DNA of 64,000 nucleotides from Gammaproteobacteria bacterium. GTDB lineage: Bacteria; Pseudomonadota; Gammaproteobacteria; SZUA-152. How positions within the stretch are numbered: position 1 is the stretch's first letter; each line of letters starts with the position of its first letter. Below are positions 1-7,196 of this stretch, piece after piece. The position numbers were made by a program, and so were the translations under genes. The DNA lies in assembly GCA_021647705.1 (NCBI GenBank), contig JAKIUF010000003.1, positions 1 to 64,000 of the forward strand. Reading direction: 5' to 3'. The notes beneath the pieces were generated by a model. The model was given only the letters and a program-made list of their open reading frames with translations. It had not been told where the DNA came from and did no database searches.

Positions 1-137
1 GAAAATTGATTTTAAACTATAGAAAATATCGAGATATTACAGAAACTATTTTCAATATTAACATCAGAATATTCAAGAAAGGTGGCCGGAATTAATTTAG
101 TCACGTAAACTTATGGGTAATAGAAAGACCACAAACA

Positions 138-172
138 CCGTCATTCCGGCACGTTTTTAGCCGGAATCCAGA
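138..172. repeat. Short palindromic repeat (TCATTCCGGC type)
   Basis: TCATTCCGGC and GCCGGAATCCA face each other across about nine bases. This resembles the very common bacterial intergenic palindromes of the form CGTCATTCC...GGAATCCAG. No second copy was recognised in the window, so the family assignment comes from general knowledge. Confidence 0.5.
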
Positions 173-203
173 GGGTTAAACCCATAGCCGTCAGACTAAC
201 CGA

Positions 204-431
204 GTAGGGTGGAACAAGCCCAGCGGTTCCACCAAACAGAAAAGGAACATATCCAAAACTCGATCAGCTATCGTCATTTGCTGGTGAGTCGTTGTTGCAT
301 GAGAGTTTTTCTCCTGTTTCAGACAATCAGGTTTTTGTTACAGGATTCTTTGATCAACGACCGTTAAGCCATAGGTGATTTGTTATTCCTTATAGCCTAT
401 TGGTGGAACCGCTACGCTTGTTCCACCCTAC
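204..431. repeat. Inverted-repeat element with GTAGGGTGGAAC ends
   Basis: GTAGGGTGGAACAAGCCC with the following GGTTCCACCAA (204-235) recurs as its near-perfect reverse complement at 400-431, enclosing about 165 bp without a gene. Each end is also internally palindromic (GTGGAAC/GTTCCAC). The outer GTAGGGTGG motif is shared with the elements at 29423 and 39937, and the design resembles the element at 11724. It looks like a miniature non-autonomous element or a fold-back repeat. Confidence 0.55.
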
Positions 432-597
432 AGTTTTACTCTGTATTGATAGAGCGGAACAAAAAAATCTATAACACCCCGCCTCGATCATCTTCCTGGG
501 TAGTATTTAACCTGACCGCTATGGGGTTAAATTCCGGACAAGCGCTCCAATGTATTGGAAGGTATGTTCTCGTGATACTGACAAGTAAGGTGTTATA

Positions 598-667
598 AAC
601 GCAGAGGACACAGAGTTTTTTAGTGTTTTTCTCTGCGACCTCTGCGCCTCTGCGACCTCTGCGTTAA
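598..667. repeat. Dispersed palindromic repeat, NACGCAGAGG family
   Basis: The left half reads AACGCAGAGGACACAGAG and the right half is rich in CTCTGCG, ending in CTCTGCGTTAAAT. The two halves fold into one long hairpin. Related copies lie at 6574, 15971, 26766, 39821, 40077, 47346 and (partial) 47620. All are intergenic. Confidence 0.7.
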
Positions 668-717
668 ATACTCTGTCGATTTTTAAACCAAAAATATTTT
701 TAGCCCATAACTCACAT

Positions 718-1428
718 TTAAGGCTCTTCATATTTCTTCATCACCTCATCTTCCTCCCTGCGCAATTGCTCAAATTCTTCCGGCGAAAGACTTAATTTCC
801 GCACCCACACTTTAGAAGCATGAATCTGCACCAGATTATGTTTATCCCGGGTACGATCAAGCACCTCCGTCACTATTGAATCACCGCGCGTAAAATCATC
901 CAGCAACTTGTCTCGCGCATATTTATGCGCGAGAAAACGGAAAGAAATATCAACCACCGTAAACTTGGTCACATCCTTTTTATCCAGCATGATCAACTCA
1001 TTTAACTCTCTGCTATCAGCAGGGCCAACCTGATGCAACAACAAACTCTCACCCTCCTGATAAAGCACAACCTGCTTTACAGAAAATTCCTTCAACTTCG
1101 CCTTCAACCCCGCAGAACCCAACGGCTTTGCCAAAAACGCATCAGCACCCGCCTCCAGACAACACCGCTTATAATCCGGGTTTGAACTACACGCGATAAT
1201 GGGCAAATAATAAGCACCTTGCCGAATCTCCCTGATAGCCTCAATGCCATTCATCACCGGCATATTCACATCCGTCAGGCAAAGATCATAACTGCCCCCG
1301 TTTTTTTGGGCGTAATCAACCGCCTCTTCACCATTAACCGCCAGATCAAAATCATACCCCCAAGCAGTCAACTGCTTTTGATGGATTGTGCGGATAACGG
1401 GATCATCTTCAGCGATCAGTATTTTCAT
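718..1428 (-). CDS. CheY-like response regulator with unrecognised output domain
   Basis: The 236-residue protein starts with a receiver domain (about residues 1-115): acidic pair D8/D9, phospho-acceptor D53 in TDVNMP, a serine pair near 81-82 at the switch position, and K101 in the AKP motif. These are the expected residues of a phosphorylatable receiver. Residues from about 120 to 236 are charged, end in a Glu/Arg-rich helix and match no DNA-binding or enzymatic output domain I know. No histidine kinase lies nearby, so the partner is unknown. The ATG is preceded by AGGTAGG, which supports the start. Receiver function is confident; the output is not. Confidence 0.85.
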   Translation of the reverse strand: MKILIAEDDPVIRTIHQKQLTAWGYDFDLAVNGEEAVDYAQKNGGSYDLCLTDVNMPVMNGIEAIREIRQGAYYLPIIACSSNPDYKRCCLEAGADAFLAKPLGSAGLKAKLKEFSVKQVVLYQEGESLLLHQVGPADSRELNELIMLDKKDVTKFTVVDISFRFLAHKYARDKLLDDFTRGDSIVTEVLDRTRDKHNLVQIHASKVWVRKLSLSPEEFEQLRREEDEVMKKYEEP

Positions 1429-1529
1429 TTTCCTACCTTTCGATTATCCGTAGTGTTTGGGATTCAGGTTTACATATGCATCACATTTACTTCATCGCCA
1501 GGCGAGATAGCGTGTAAATCACCATTGCA

Positions 1530-1796
1530 TTGCGAGAAGTTCTTAAGCATGTGACATTAAACCAGATAGTTTGGCTATATGTGTGTGATGTCCACACATG
1601 TGTAAAAAATCGTGAAAACACCCTGACAAGACGCCTGGCCAAATGGAGCGCTTCCCTGGACCGAAGTGCTATTTCCAGAATTGAAAGCCGTGAACGCTAT
1701 GTTATGGATTATGAAGCGGTTGCCATTGCAAAATGCTTGAAAGTCTCTATTGGGTATTTAATCGGGGAAAAATCAGCACCATTAAAGAAGGAATAA
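1530..1796 (+). CDS. Short XRE-type HTH protein, probably degraded
   Basis: The C-terminal two thirds read like an XRE/Cro helix-turn-helix: LDRSAISRIES, a conserved R, DYEAVAIAKCL and a final LIGE, typical of phage-repressor-like regulators. The first 30 residues look unlike the usual first helix of the fold, and no good ribosome-binding site precedes the start. The gene is therefore probably a remnant or wrongly started. A palindrome at 1579-1599 lies inside the 5' part and might be the old operator of the original gene. Product class is fairly clear; functionality is doubtful. Confidence 0.4.
   Translation: MREVLKHVTLNQIVWLYVCDVHTCVKNRENTLTRRLAKWSASLDRSAISRIESRERYVMDYEAVAIAKCLKVSIGYLIGEKSAPLKKE
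1579..1599. promoter_or_regulatory. Possible operator palindrome
   Basis: ATGTGTG and CACACAT are perfect 7-base arms around a 7-base spacer, just upstream of the HTH-coding segment. Such dyads are typical binding sites for XRE-type repressors. The position inside the called ORF suggests that the real gene start lies downstream or that the gene is decayed. Confidence 0.3.
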
Positions 1797-2450
1797 AACG
1801 GGGAAATATCGCGCCGTTGCATACCGCAGCCATAAACAACAATTTTTCAGTCATACTGATACCTGATAATAAACAGCACCAACCCAAATGCTCATTCCGC
1901 CCGAGATGAAACACTGATTTTAGTAGGTAGCTTAAAAGCTGGATTGAAAACAACGAATGTCTATCACAGAAAATTTCCCAGCGGTAATGCTGTGACTTTG
2001 GTCTATTAATCAGCACCCTGAACACTCCCTCGCCCCTATTGCTGTATTTATATACAGGTTTATTGGATGACATAAAAGTGATGGAGTGAGCTAGTGCGCT
2101 TTGATATTAGGTAGATATTGCATGAACTTATCTTAAATTATTGTATTTTCAATACGTTGCAGAGCCATATTTTCACCCGATATCCCGACGATATCCGGCG
2201 TATGCCGCAAAAGACCCCAAAACCGTCAATATCACGGCGTACGTCGGATATTTACCCATACCCCTTGTGCAGGTTTGAAAAGTGCATAATAATCAGGGTG
2301 ATATGAATGAAAATTCAAACGATGGAAAAAGATATAGACGGCTTAAGCCGGATATCAACCCCAGAGCGGACAATATCCGGCGCGTGCAGCTGTTTTCACG
2401 ATATCCGGCGGACGCCGGATATTAAGAGTTAGCTGCATTCAGGGGATTCA
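1797..2450. repeat. Gene-free stretch with clustered ATATCCGGCG palindromes
   Basis: No believable gene is present. Between about 2178 and 2423 the motif ATATCCGGCG and its complement occur repeatedly. The clearest unit is 2372-2423, AATATCCGG...CCGGATATT, and it has a homologous copy at 5232-5282. The segment ends with AGTTAGCTGC (2425-2434), which resembles the right-hand core of an integron attC site. It lies directly before the first cassette gene, so part of this stretch may be a degenerate attC. Confidence 0.5.
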
Positions 2451-3197
2451 ATGGGCAGTCTAGATTCATGGGTTACTGAGTTCAAAAGAATTGGCTGGTT
2501 CATTCCTCCCTATATAACAATGGGGCAAATGGATAATATCCTTGGAAAGGCTCTAAGGCATGACTCAGAGCTTTTCCAAGCTGAATTAGAGAATATTTTG
2601 TCATCGATATACTCTGAAAATAATTTGGCTAATTTATTTATAGAGAAGTATTCTGAAACACCGTTTATTAATGATTATATTCAAATCTTAGAAAATGGTG
2701 TTGAGGCACATTTTCTAGGCATGCATTATTCAGCGGTGGCTACATTAATCCCAGTAATAGAGGGTGCTTCTCGTCAATTAGCTATTAAGAGAGGGGTCGA
2801 GCATAAGCACATTAAACAAACCATCCGAAACTTATGCAAAAGCTGTAAGGATGAAGTAGTAACTAAGAAGCTTGGTGAATATGGAGAGGTAGAGTCAATG
2901 ATTGATTCATTTGAATATTTTATAGTCAACAATATGTATTCAAAATCAAGTTCATACCCTCAAGAAGACAAAACAAATAGAAATGGGATTACTCATGGTT
3001 CATACAATGATTCAGATTATGGAACCCCTATAAACTTTTATAAAACTATTGCAGCAATAAATTCTCTTTGCTTTTTATCTGCTATTGATTCTGGATTGTC
3101 TTGGTTTCCACCTAAAGGTAGTGAGGCTGCGAGTAAAAAATCTGTCTATTATTCACTGTGTACTGATTTTTCAAAGTTACGGGTATCATACAGCTAA
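2451..3197 (+). CDS. Integron-cassette protein with HEPN-like RN-x3-H motif
   Basis: The protein has 248 residues, no signal peptide and no membrane segment, and is mostly helical. Residues 177-182 read RNGITH followed by G, matching the R-x4-H signature of HEPN-type ribonucleases and the NR(H/N)xxxHG ending common in cassette and abortive-infection proteins. I recognise no other domain. Its stop codon lies inside an attC site, the usual layout of an integron cassette, and an attC-like half-core precedes it. It is a single-gene cassette, AT-rich like its neighbours and unlike the core genome. A role in RNA cleavage or phage defence is inference from the motif only. Confidence 0.7.
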   Translation: MGSLDSWVTEFKRIGWFIPPYITMGQMDNILGKALRHDSELFQAELENILSSIYSENNLANLFIEKYSETPFINDYIQILENGVEAHFLGMHYSAVATLIPVIEGASRQLAIKRGVEHKHIKQTIRNLCKSCKDEVVTKKLGEYGEVESMIDSFEYFIVNNMYSKSSSYPQEDKTNRNGITHGSYNDSDYGTPINFYKTIAAINSLCFLSAIDSGLSWFPPKGSEAASKKSVYYSLCTDFSKLRVSYS

Positions 3198-3311
3198 CAA
3201 ATCAAATTCACTCGGACAGTCCTCCGCGTTGCTTGAATTGTGCTCTCCACTTCGTTACGTTAGCACAATTCAAGCAACACTACGGCCTGCCGGTGATTTG
3301 AGGCGTTAGCC
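3193..3311 (+). other. attC recombination site of an integron cassette
   Basis: The left core GCTAAC (3193-3198) overlaps the stop codon of the preceding gene and the right core is GCGTTAGCC (3303-3311). Inside these, CAAATCA pairs with TGATTTG. A 17-bp perfect stem then forms between GTTGCTTGAATTGTGCT and its complement. Length (about 119 bp) and architecture fit large attC sites of chromosomal integrons. Confidence 0.85.
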
Positions 3312-3324
3312 TAAAGAACGAAAA

Positions 3325-3999
3325 ATGAAGCGAACTTGGTACATTGGACTAGCAGTAATTGTCGGGGTGTCAATCTTGGTTGTGGCCGCACTACCCGTCG
3401 AGGGTATGGTGCAGCTAGCTTTTGCGTTGCCAGGCGTCGGCGCGTTGTTTACGGCGTTGTATCAACTCGCAAGAGACAAGATCTCTCACGATCGTTCGTT
3501 GTATATTTTGGAAGCCAAAAATAGTTTTGCTTTAGGTGCGTCGTCCCATATGGCGAATGTTGCCTTTGACAAGCATGTTCTGTTTTGTGAGGAGTATGTT
3601 CAAGAGATGTTCTCTGCACTTGATACGTTATTTAGGGAAGGGCCAACCAGAGACGCATTAACTCACTCAAGCGCACTTTATCGAATTCAAAGAAAATATG
3701 CCGTTTGGCTAACTCCAAAATTGGAGCAGGAACTTGATAAGTTTGAGGCGGCAATTCGTCGAATTGGAGCAACGGCTGATTTAGTTTACGAAAACCCAGG
3801 AACAGACGGCCGATCAGTGAAAATTGAAGAAATGTATGCCCTTTTTTCGGAGGTTATCGGCGAGCACGACCAAAGAGAGGGAATAACCGAAGACGTTGCC
3901 GTGACTGCTGTCATCGCGAAATTGCGGAAAGTGCTAGGAACTGAAGAACTCACAGAACTACGTGGTCGACTCGTTCAATCGGCATTGCGCCATCTATGA
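3325..3999 (+). CDS. Cassette-encoded membrane protein, two N-terminal TM segments
   Basis: The protein has 224 residues. Hydrophobic stretches at about 6-24 and 28-46 predict two membrane helices, followed by a charged helical domain of about 175 residues that is probably cytoplasmic. I recognise no catalytic motif. The gene lies between two attC sites (3193-3311 and 4003-4060), with its ATG 14 bp after the right core, so it is a complete integron cassette of unknown function. Base composition is higher in GC than in the flanking cassettes, which suggests a separate origin. Confidence 0.75.
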   Translation: MKRTWYIGLAVIVGVSILVVAALPVEGMVQLAFALPGVGALFTALYQLARDKISHDRSLYILEAKNSFALGASSHMANVAFDKHVLFCEEYVQEMFSALDTLFREGPTRDALTHSSALYRIQRKYAVWLTPKLEQELDKFEAAIRRIGATADLVYENPGTDGRSVKIEEMYALFSEVIGEHDQREGITEDVAVTAVIAKLRKVLGTEELTELRGRLVQSALRHL

Positions 4000-4002
4000 A
4001 AA

Positions 4003-4060
4003 GGCTAACAAAAAAATCCAGCCGACCTCCTTCGTCGGCGGCTGATTTTAAGCGTTATGC
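4003..4060 (+). other. attC recombination site, short form
   Basis: Left core GGCTAAC at 4003-4009 and right core GCGTTATGC at 4052-4060. Between them AAAATC, CAGCCGAC and their complements GTCGGCGGCTG and ATTTT form a near-continuous stem with a small CTCCTT loop. Its 58-bp length is typical of short attC sites. It starts three bases after the stop of the upstream cassette gene. Confidence 0.85.
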
Positions 4061-4100
4061 AAAAAAACACCTAATTTGGAAACTAAAGGGGTCAAACTAA

Positions 4101-4203
4101 AGGGGTCAAACCTATTGTATAATAACATTAGCTACCCCATACCTCCCCAACAAAAATTAAGTACGAAATTTATTTTACTATTATACAATATAACTTGACC
4201 CCT
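4101..4203. mobile_element. MITE-like inverted-repeat element (AGGGGTCAA ends)
   Basis: AGGGGTCAA (4101-4109) is mirrored by TTGACCCCT (4195-4203), and just inside them TATTGTATAATA (4113-4124) is mirrored perfectly by TATTATACAATA (4179-4190). The roughly 50-bp centre is AT-rich and codes for nothing. A second AGGGGTCAAAC sits at 4087-4097, immediately to the left. It looks like a miniature element inserted in the cassette leader upstream of the acetyltransferase. Confidence 0.55.
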
Positions 4204-4231
4204 ATCATGCTATCTCTAAAAGAGAACAAGA

Positions 4232-4672
4232 ATGATTGAAGAAGTTACAAGCCAAAATTTTGAAGAAGTTTTGCCATTAATAAAGGAATATCAAATATTT
4301 TATGATGTAGAAAAAATTGATGAAAAGAAAAATCAGGAGTTTTTTTCACAATTCACACAAAGCCATGAAAACGGCATTCTTCATCTATATAAAGTAGCTA
4401 ATAAGGCAATCGGCTTTACTACAATTTATAAGGGTTTCTCAAGCACAAGGTCGGAAGCAGTTGCAATATTAAATGATTTATATATCCAGCCTCCTTACCG
4501 AGGAAATGGATATGCCAAGGAACTAATAGATAACGCTGTAAATACTGCAAAGTTAATGGGGTTTTCAAGGTTACAATGGTTAACTTCAGAAAATAATGAG
4601 TCTGCTCAAAAGCTTTATAATAAAATTGGTGCAAATAAAAGCTCTTGGTTTTTTTATGCAAAAGAAACATAA
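4232..4672 (+). CDS. GNAT-family N-acetyltransferase
   Basis: This 146-residue single-domain protein has the GNAT acetyl-CoA site: strand LNDLYIQPPYR followed by R90-G-N-G-Y-A95 (the R/Q-x-x-G-x-A loop), then the helix leading to LQWLTSENNESAQKLYNKIGA, the usual motif B region. It transfers an acetyl group from acetyl-CoA to an amine; the substrate cannot be read from sequence. GNAT proteins are among the commonest integron cassette products, and this gene lies between the attC at 4003-4060 and a degenerate attC at 4668-4841. Its AT-rich codon use matches the cassette array. Confidence 0.85.
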   Translation: MIEEVTSQNFEEVLPLIKEYQIFYDVEKIDEKKNQEFFSQFTQSHENGILHLYKVANKAIGFTTIYKGFSSTRSEAVAILNDLYIQPPYRGNGYAKELIDNAVNTAKLMGFSRLQWLTSENNESAQKLYNKIGANKSSWFFYAKET

Positions 4673-4841
4673 CGATCCTTTAAGGGGTCAGAGCCCTTTA
4701 ATGCCAGACCTTTAACAACACCTCTTGTGAAAACCTTAAAAGCACATAATAATCAATGCGATACAAACAACATCAAAGATAGACAAACAACATCAAAGAT
4801 AGACAAACATAGATAGCTTAAGTCGAATATTAACCGTTATG
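4668..4841 (+). other. Degenerate or interrupted attC-like site
   Basis: CATAACG (4668-4674), overlapping the acetyltransferase stop, is mirrored perfectly by CGTTATG (4835-4841), as attC outer cores should be, but the span of 174 bp is too long. It contains an AAGGGGTCAGAGCCCTTTAA palindrome near 4680-4701 (of the type found around REP/RAYT transposases) and a 20-bp tandem repeat. I read it as an attC enlarged by insertions. The Gdx gene follows at once, as a cassette gene would. Confidence 0.4.
4763..4816 (+). repeat. 20-bp tandem repeat, 2.7 copies
   Basis: ACAAACAACATCAAAGATAG occurs twice without a gap (4763-4782 and 4783-4802) and is followed by a shortened third copy to 4816. The flanks (GCATAATAATCA before, GGCTTAAG-like after) are shared with the stretch 2285-2350, so the same ancestral intergenic sequence exists twice and only this copy expanded. 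Confidence 0.75.
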
Positions 4842-4863
4842 AAGCAAAGTGGAGAAAAATAAA

Positions 4864-5193
4864 ATGGCATGGGCTTACTTAATTATTGCTGCTCTGTTTG
4901 AATGTGGGTGGGCAATAGGGTTGAAGTACACTAATGGCTTCACAAAAATTTGGCCTTCAATATTTACAATAGCAGCAATGATTGTGAGCTTTCAGTTCCT
5001 GTCCTTAGCTATGAAAACAATTCCTGTTGGTACGGCTTATGCAATATGGACAGGTATAGGAACAGTAGGGGTAGCTATTATTGGTATGATGCTATTCGGC
5101 GAGTCCAAAGATATTGCACGAATATTGTGCATAGTTTTAATTGTTGCCGGTGTAATTGGCCTTAAAGTGTTTTCAGGGGAGCATTCATCATAA
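4864..5193 (+). CDS. gdx: Gdx/SugE-type SMR guanidinium exporter
   Basis: The protein has four hydrophobic segments over 109 residues, the size of small multidrug resistance (SMR) transporters. The essential membrane Glu is E13 (FECGW). GLKYTNGF, the [16 protein letters not shown] loop and IGLK at the end follow the SugE/Gdx subgroup rather than QacE/EmrE. Gdx proteins export guanidinium with proton antiport as dual-topology dimers. A GTG at 4849 would extend the frame by five residues. The ATG at 4864, preceded by GGAG at the right distance, gives the family's normal MAW start. SMR genes are frequent integron cassettes, which fits the location. Confidence 0.88.
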   Translation: MAWAYLIIAALFECGWAIGLKYTNGFTKIWPSIFTIAAMIVSFQFLSLAMKTIPVGTAYAIWTGIGTVGVAIIGMMLFGESKDIARILCIVLIVAGVIGLKVFSGEHSS

Positions 5194-5536
5194 TCAGATA
5201 GTCTAGCAGTGAAAAGGATCTTTATTGATAGAATATCCGGCGTATTCCGATTTTTCACGATATCAGGCTAATACCGGATATTAAACATGGATACATAAGC
5301 TATATATTTATTATTATATATTGAAATTTCAATGCGTTTTATTGATAGAGAGCCACATACTTTTGAGCTTTGGATTTTATATTTCAAATAATCGAGCAAG
5401 TGTTGAGAAAAAATGCATTTGTAACAAGTCAATAAATGGTTCTAAAGATATTGAGGTTCAAGTTAATTGGTAAAACTGTGTCGTTAAAGAAGACAAAAGT
5501 ACGTTTCTTCAGAATTTATTTTTTTGAGGTTTAGAA
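5194..5536. repeat. Gene-free stretch with ATATCCGGCG palindrome copy
   Basis: Nothing codes here. Positions 5232-5282 hold a 51-bp palindromic unit (AATATCCGG...TTTTTCACGATATC...CCGGATATT) that aligns over its whole length with 2372-2423. The rest is AT-rich leader of the following lipoprotein gene. Confidence 0.6.
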
Positions 5537-5923
5537 ATGAATAATCCTGTTATTTTAATTGTTCTCCTTATTTCAACTTTTTGGTTACAATCGTGCCAAT
5601 CAGTGCAGCACACTATAGATGTAACTTCTATTGAAAGAAAAATTGATAAAGAATCCCCAGATTATAAAATATGCAGCTCATTTACGTTAGCAGAAAAAGC
5701 GATTGCCGATTATTTTTCAATAGCAGAGGAAGTCAGTAGAGATGAATTTCATCATGAGTCCATAATACTGCCCTGTAAATATCAAGGGTCAATAAAAATT
5801 GATGGCTCCCAATTTCAGTGGGAAATATTTTCGGGTGGATCGGGATATCTATACAACAAGTCAACCGAGAAGAGATATTTATGCAAAGAAACTTGCTGTA
5901 ATATTTTGAAAGGATTGTGTTAA
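5537..5923 (+). CDS. Small lipoprotein, paralogue of the next gene
   Basis: The 128-residue protein has a type II signal peptide: a hydrophobic stretch up to residue 18, then a lipobox with Cys at about residue 20 (LQSCQS). It should be lipid-anchored in the envelope. The second half carries a C-x-Y-x-G-x-I pattern, then FQWEIFSGGSGYL and a Cys-rich tail. The same order (C, GTLKYK, CEWEIRAGATGHI, CDTC) occurs in the gene at 6106, so the two are diverged duplicates. The Cys residues suggest disulfides. Family unknown to me. A GAGG precedes the ATG. Confidence 0.7.
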   Translation: MNNPVILIVLLISTFWLQSCQSVQHTIDVTSIERKIDKESPDYKICSSFTLAEKAIADYFSIAEEVSRDEFHHESIILPCKYQGSIKIDGSQFQWEIFSGGSGYLYNKSTEKRYLCKETCCNILKGLC

Positions 5924-6105
5924 ATAATATAACAATTAGCTTTAGCGGGCGGGGCATTGACTACTATGTTTCATATGACCTCATCATTCCTTTGTATAAT
6001 AAATTAATTCACAGAAACTTATCAATGTAGAGCCATCAGGTGGTAAAGTTGAAACCAACCTTAACTTGGCTCGATAAATAGGTATTAGCTAATTTTTTCG
6101 GCGGC

Positions 6106-6480
6106 TTGAAAATGAAGACTAAACTAATAACTTTTATGATTGCTGTATCTCTCACCTCTTGTGCTAACACCAGTTTTTACAAAAATGATATTAAAGATGT
6201 TTACGTTGAAAACTTCGAGTCAGAAAATATTCAATATTGCCGCCCTTCAGATGTAGACCTAAGTCATAAAGAGGCAAAAGAATTTTTCTTTCGAGCAACG
6301 AAAGTTGAGCATAAGGTCATACATGATCATTACGATTATGCACCATGTTATATAGAAGGAACATTGAAATATAAATCTACAATTTGCGAGTGGGAAATTC
6401 GCGCTGGCGCTACCGGACATATAACGTGTGATAAAGATACCCAATATTTTGTGTGTGATACCTGTGCGGATCTATTGTGA
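6106..6480 (+). CDS. Small lipoprotein, paralogue of the previous gene
   Basis: The 124-residue protein has a signal peptide ending in SLTSC (lipid Cys at about residue 19). Its core CEWEIRAGATGHI mirrors QWEIFSGGSGYL of the gene at 5537, and both end in cysteine-rich tails, so they share ancestry despite low overall identity. Function unknown. ATGs lie at 6106 and 6112; 6112 would give MKTKLITFMI, which is also plausible. The gene sits at the right edge of the AT-rich cassette-like region, but I see no attC beside it. Confidence 0.7.
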   Translation: MKMKTKLITFMIAVSLTSCANTSFYKNDIKDVYVENFESENIQYCRPSDVDLSHKEAKEFFFRATKVEHKVIHDHYDYAPCYIEGTLKYKSTICEWEIRAGATGHITCDKDTQYFVCDTCADLL

Positions 6481-6573
6481 ATACTCTTAAAATAGGGGAG
6501 AGGGGTAAAAGCAACTGCGCCGCTTAGAGCGCTTGGGACTTTAAATCCCTGATTAAAAGGCAGTTAAAATATT

Positions 6574-6611
6574 TTTCTCTGCGTCCTTCGCGTCTTTGCG
6601 TTGGATTTTTA
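6574..6611. repeat. Partial copy of the NACGCAGAGG palindromic family
   Basis: TTTCTCTGCGTCCTTCGCGT followed by CTTTGCGTTGGATTTTTAC is the right half of the family also seen at 15971-16081. The left half is missing or decayed. Confidence 0.6.
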
Positions 6612-6614
6612 CGT

Positions 6615-7196
6615 TCAGAAAGCCCACCCAAACTGAATACCACCTCCGATATGCGTATTGGTACGGGTTTGCCGATTCAGGTAATCACTCACGTTACTAC
6701 TCTCGGTCGGGGAAATATCTTTGTCGCGTTTATACCGAATCAAGTGCGCTATCCCGAGCAAACCGGATATATTAAATCCATTCTGCCAAAACCACTGATA
6801 TCCCAACAAAACTCCGGTATCAATAAAGCTAACATTAACACCAGAGCCCAGAGTCGTTTTAAATTCATTTTTTTCCACCCCAAGCAATGTCACGACAAAA
6901 TAGCCCTTTTTTAAAACGCCGCCGGGAGAATATCGCCATGGAATAAGCAATCGATTAAACGTACTTGTAACTTGCTTGTTTATTGTCCCGTAAGTAGGTC
7001 GATCTGAACAGTTATACGATGGCATAATACCTAGAGTGCTATTATCGGTTATCGCAATATCAACAACATATTGATGACAACGGGTTTTTGGGTCAGGAAG
7101 AAAAGAAAAATTGAGTGATTTTTCTGAGCTTGCGAAACATAGCGACACCTGAAAAAACAAAAATGCGGAAACAGGTAAGTATCGGAATATTTTCAT
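6615..7196 (-). CDS. Exported, probably outer-membrane beta-barrel protein
   Basis: The 193-residue protein has a clear signal peptide (about residues 1-22, ending CFA-SS). The rest alternates polar and hydrophobic residues with glycine-rich turns (GVLLGYQWFW, FNISGLLGIAHL) and ends with THIGGGIQFGWAF. A terminal aromatic residue is typical of outer-membrane barrels. It resembles DUF3575-like barrels, but I cannot assign it firmly. An AGGGG site supports the start. Two Cys pairs in the N-terminal half may form disulfides. Confidence 0.7.
   Translation of the reverse strand: MKIFRYLPVSAFLFFQVSLCFASSEKSLNFSFLPDPKTRCHQYVVDIAITDNSTLGIMPSYNCSDRPTYGTINKQVTSTFNRLLIPWRYSPGGVLKKGYFVVTLLGVEKNEFKTTLGSGVNVSFIDTGVLLGYQWFWQNGFNISGLLGIAHLIRYKRDKDISPTESSNVSDYLNRQTRTNTHIGGGIQFGWAF

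Larger units (their letters stand above)
1..717. other. Intergenic stretch filled with repeats
   Basis: I see no convincing gene here. Short ORFs on both strands run through palindromic repeats and resemble no protein I know. The stretch holds three repeat types, listed separately: a short palindrome at 138-172, a long inverted-repeat element at 204-431, and a copy of the window-wide NACGCAGAGG family at 598-667. The rest is AT-rich spacer downstream of the minus-strand response regulator. Confidence 0.6.

Noticed and set aside
380-598. 72-codon plus-strand ORF
   Set aside because: It runs across one arm of the 204-431 inverted repeat, has no ribosome-binding site and resembles nothing.
1747-2073. 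108-codon minus-strand ORF
   Set aside because: It overlaps the HTH remnant on the other strand, has odd composition and no recognisable motif.
4680-4863. Guanidine riboswitch upstream of the Gdx exporter
   Set aside because: The leader is explained by the attC-like site, the palindrome and a tandem repeat. I saw no paired ACGR-loop hairpins of the guanidine-II type and no other guanidine aptamer.
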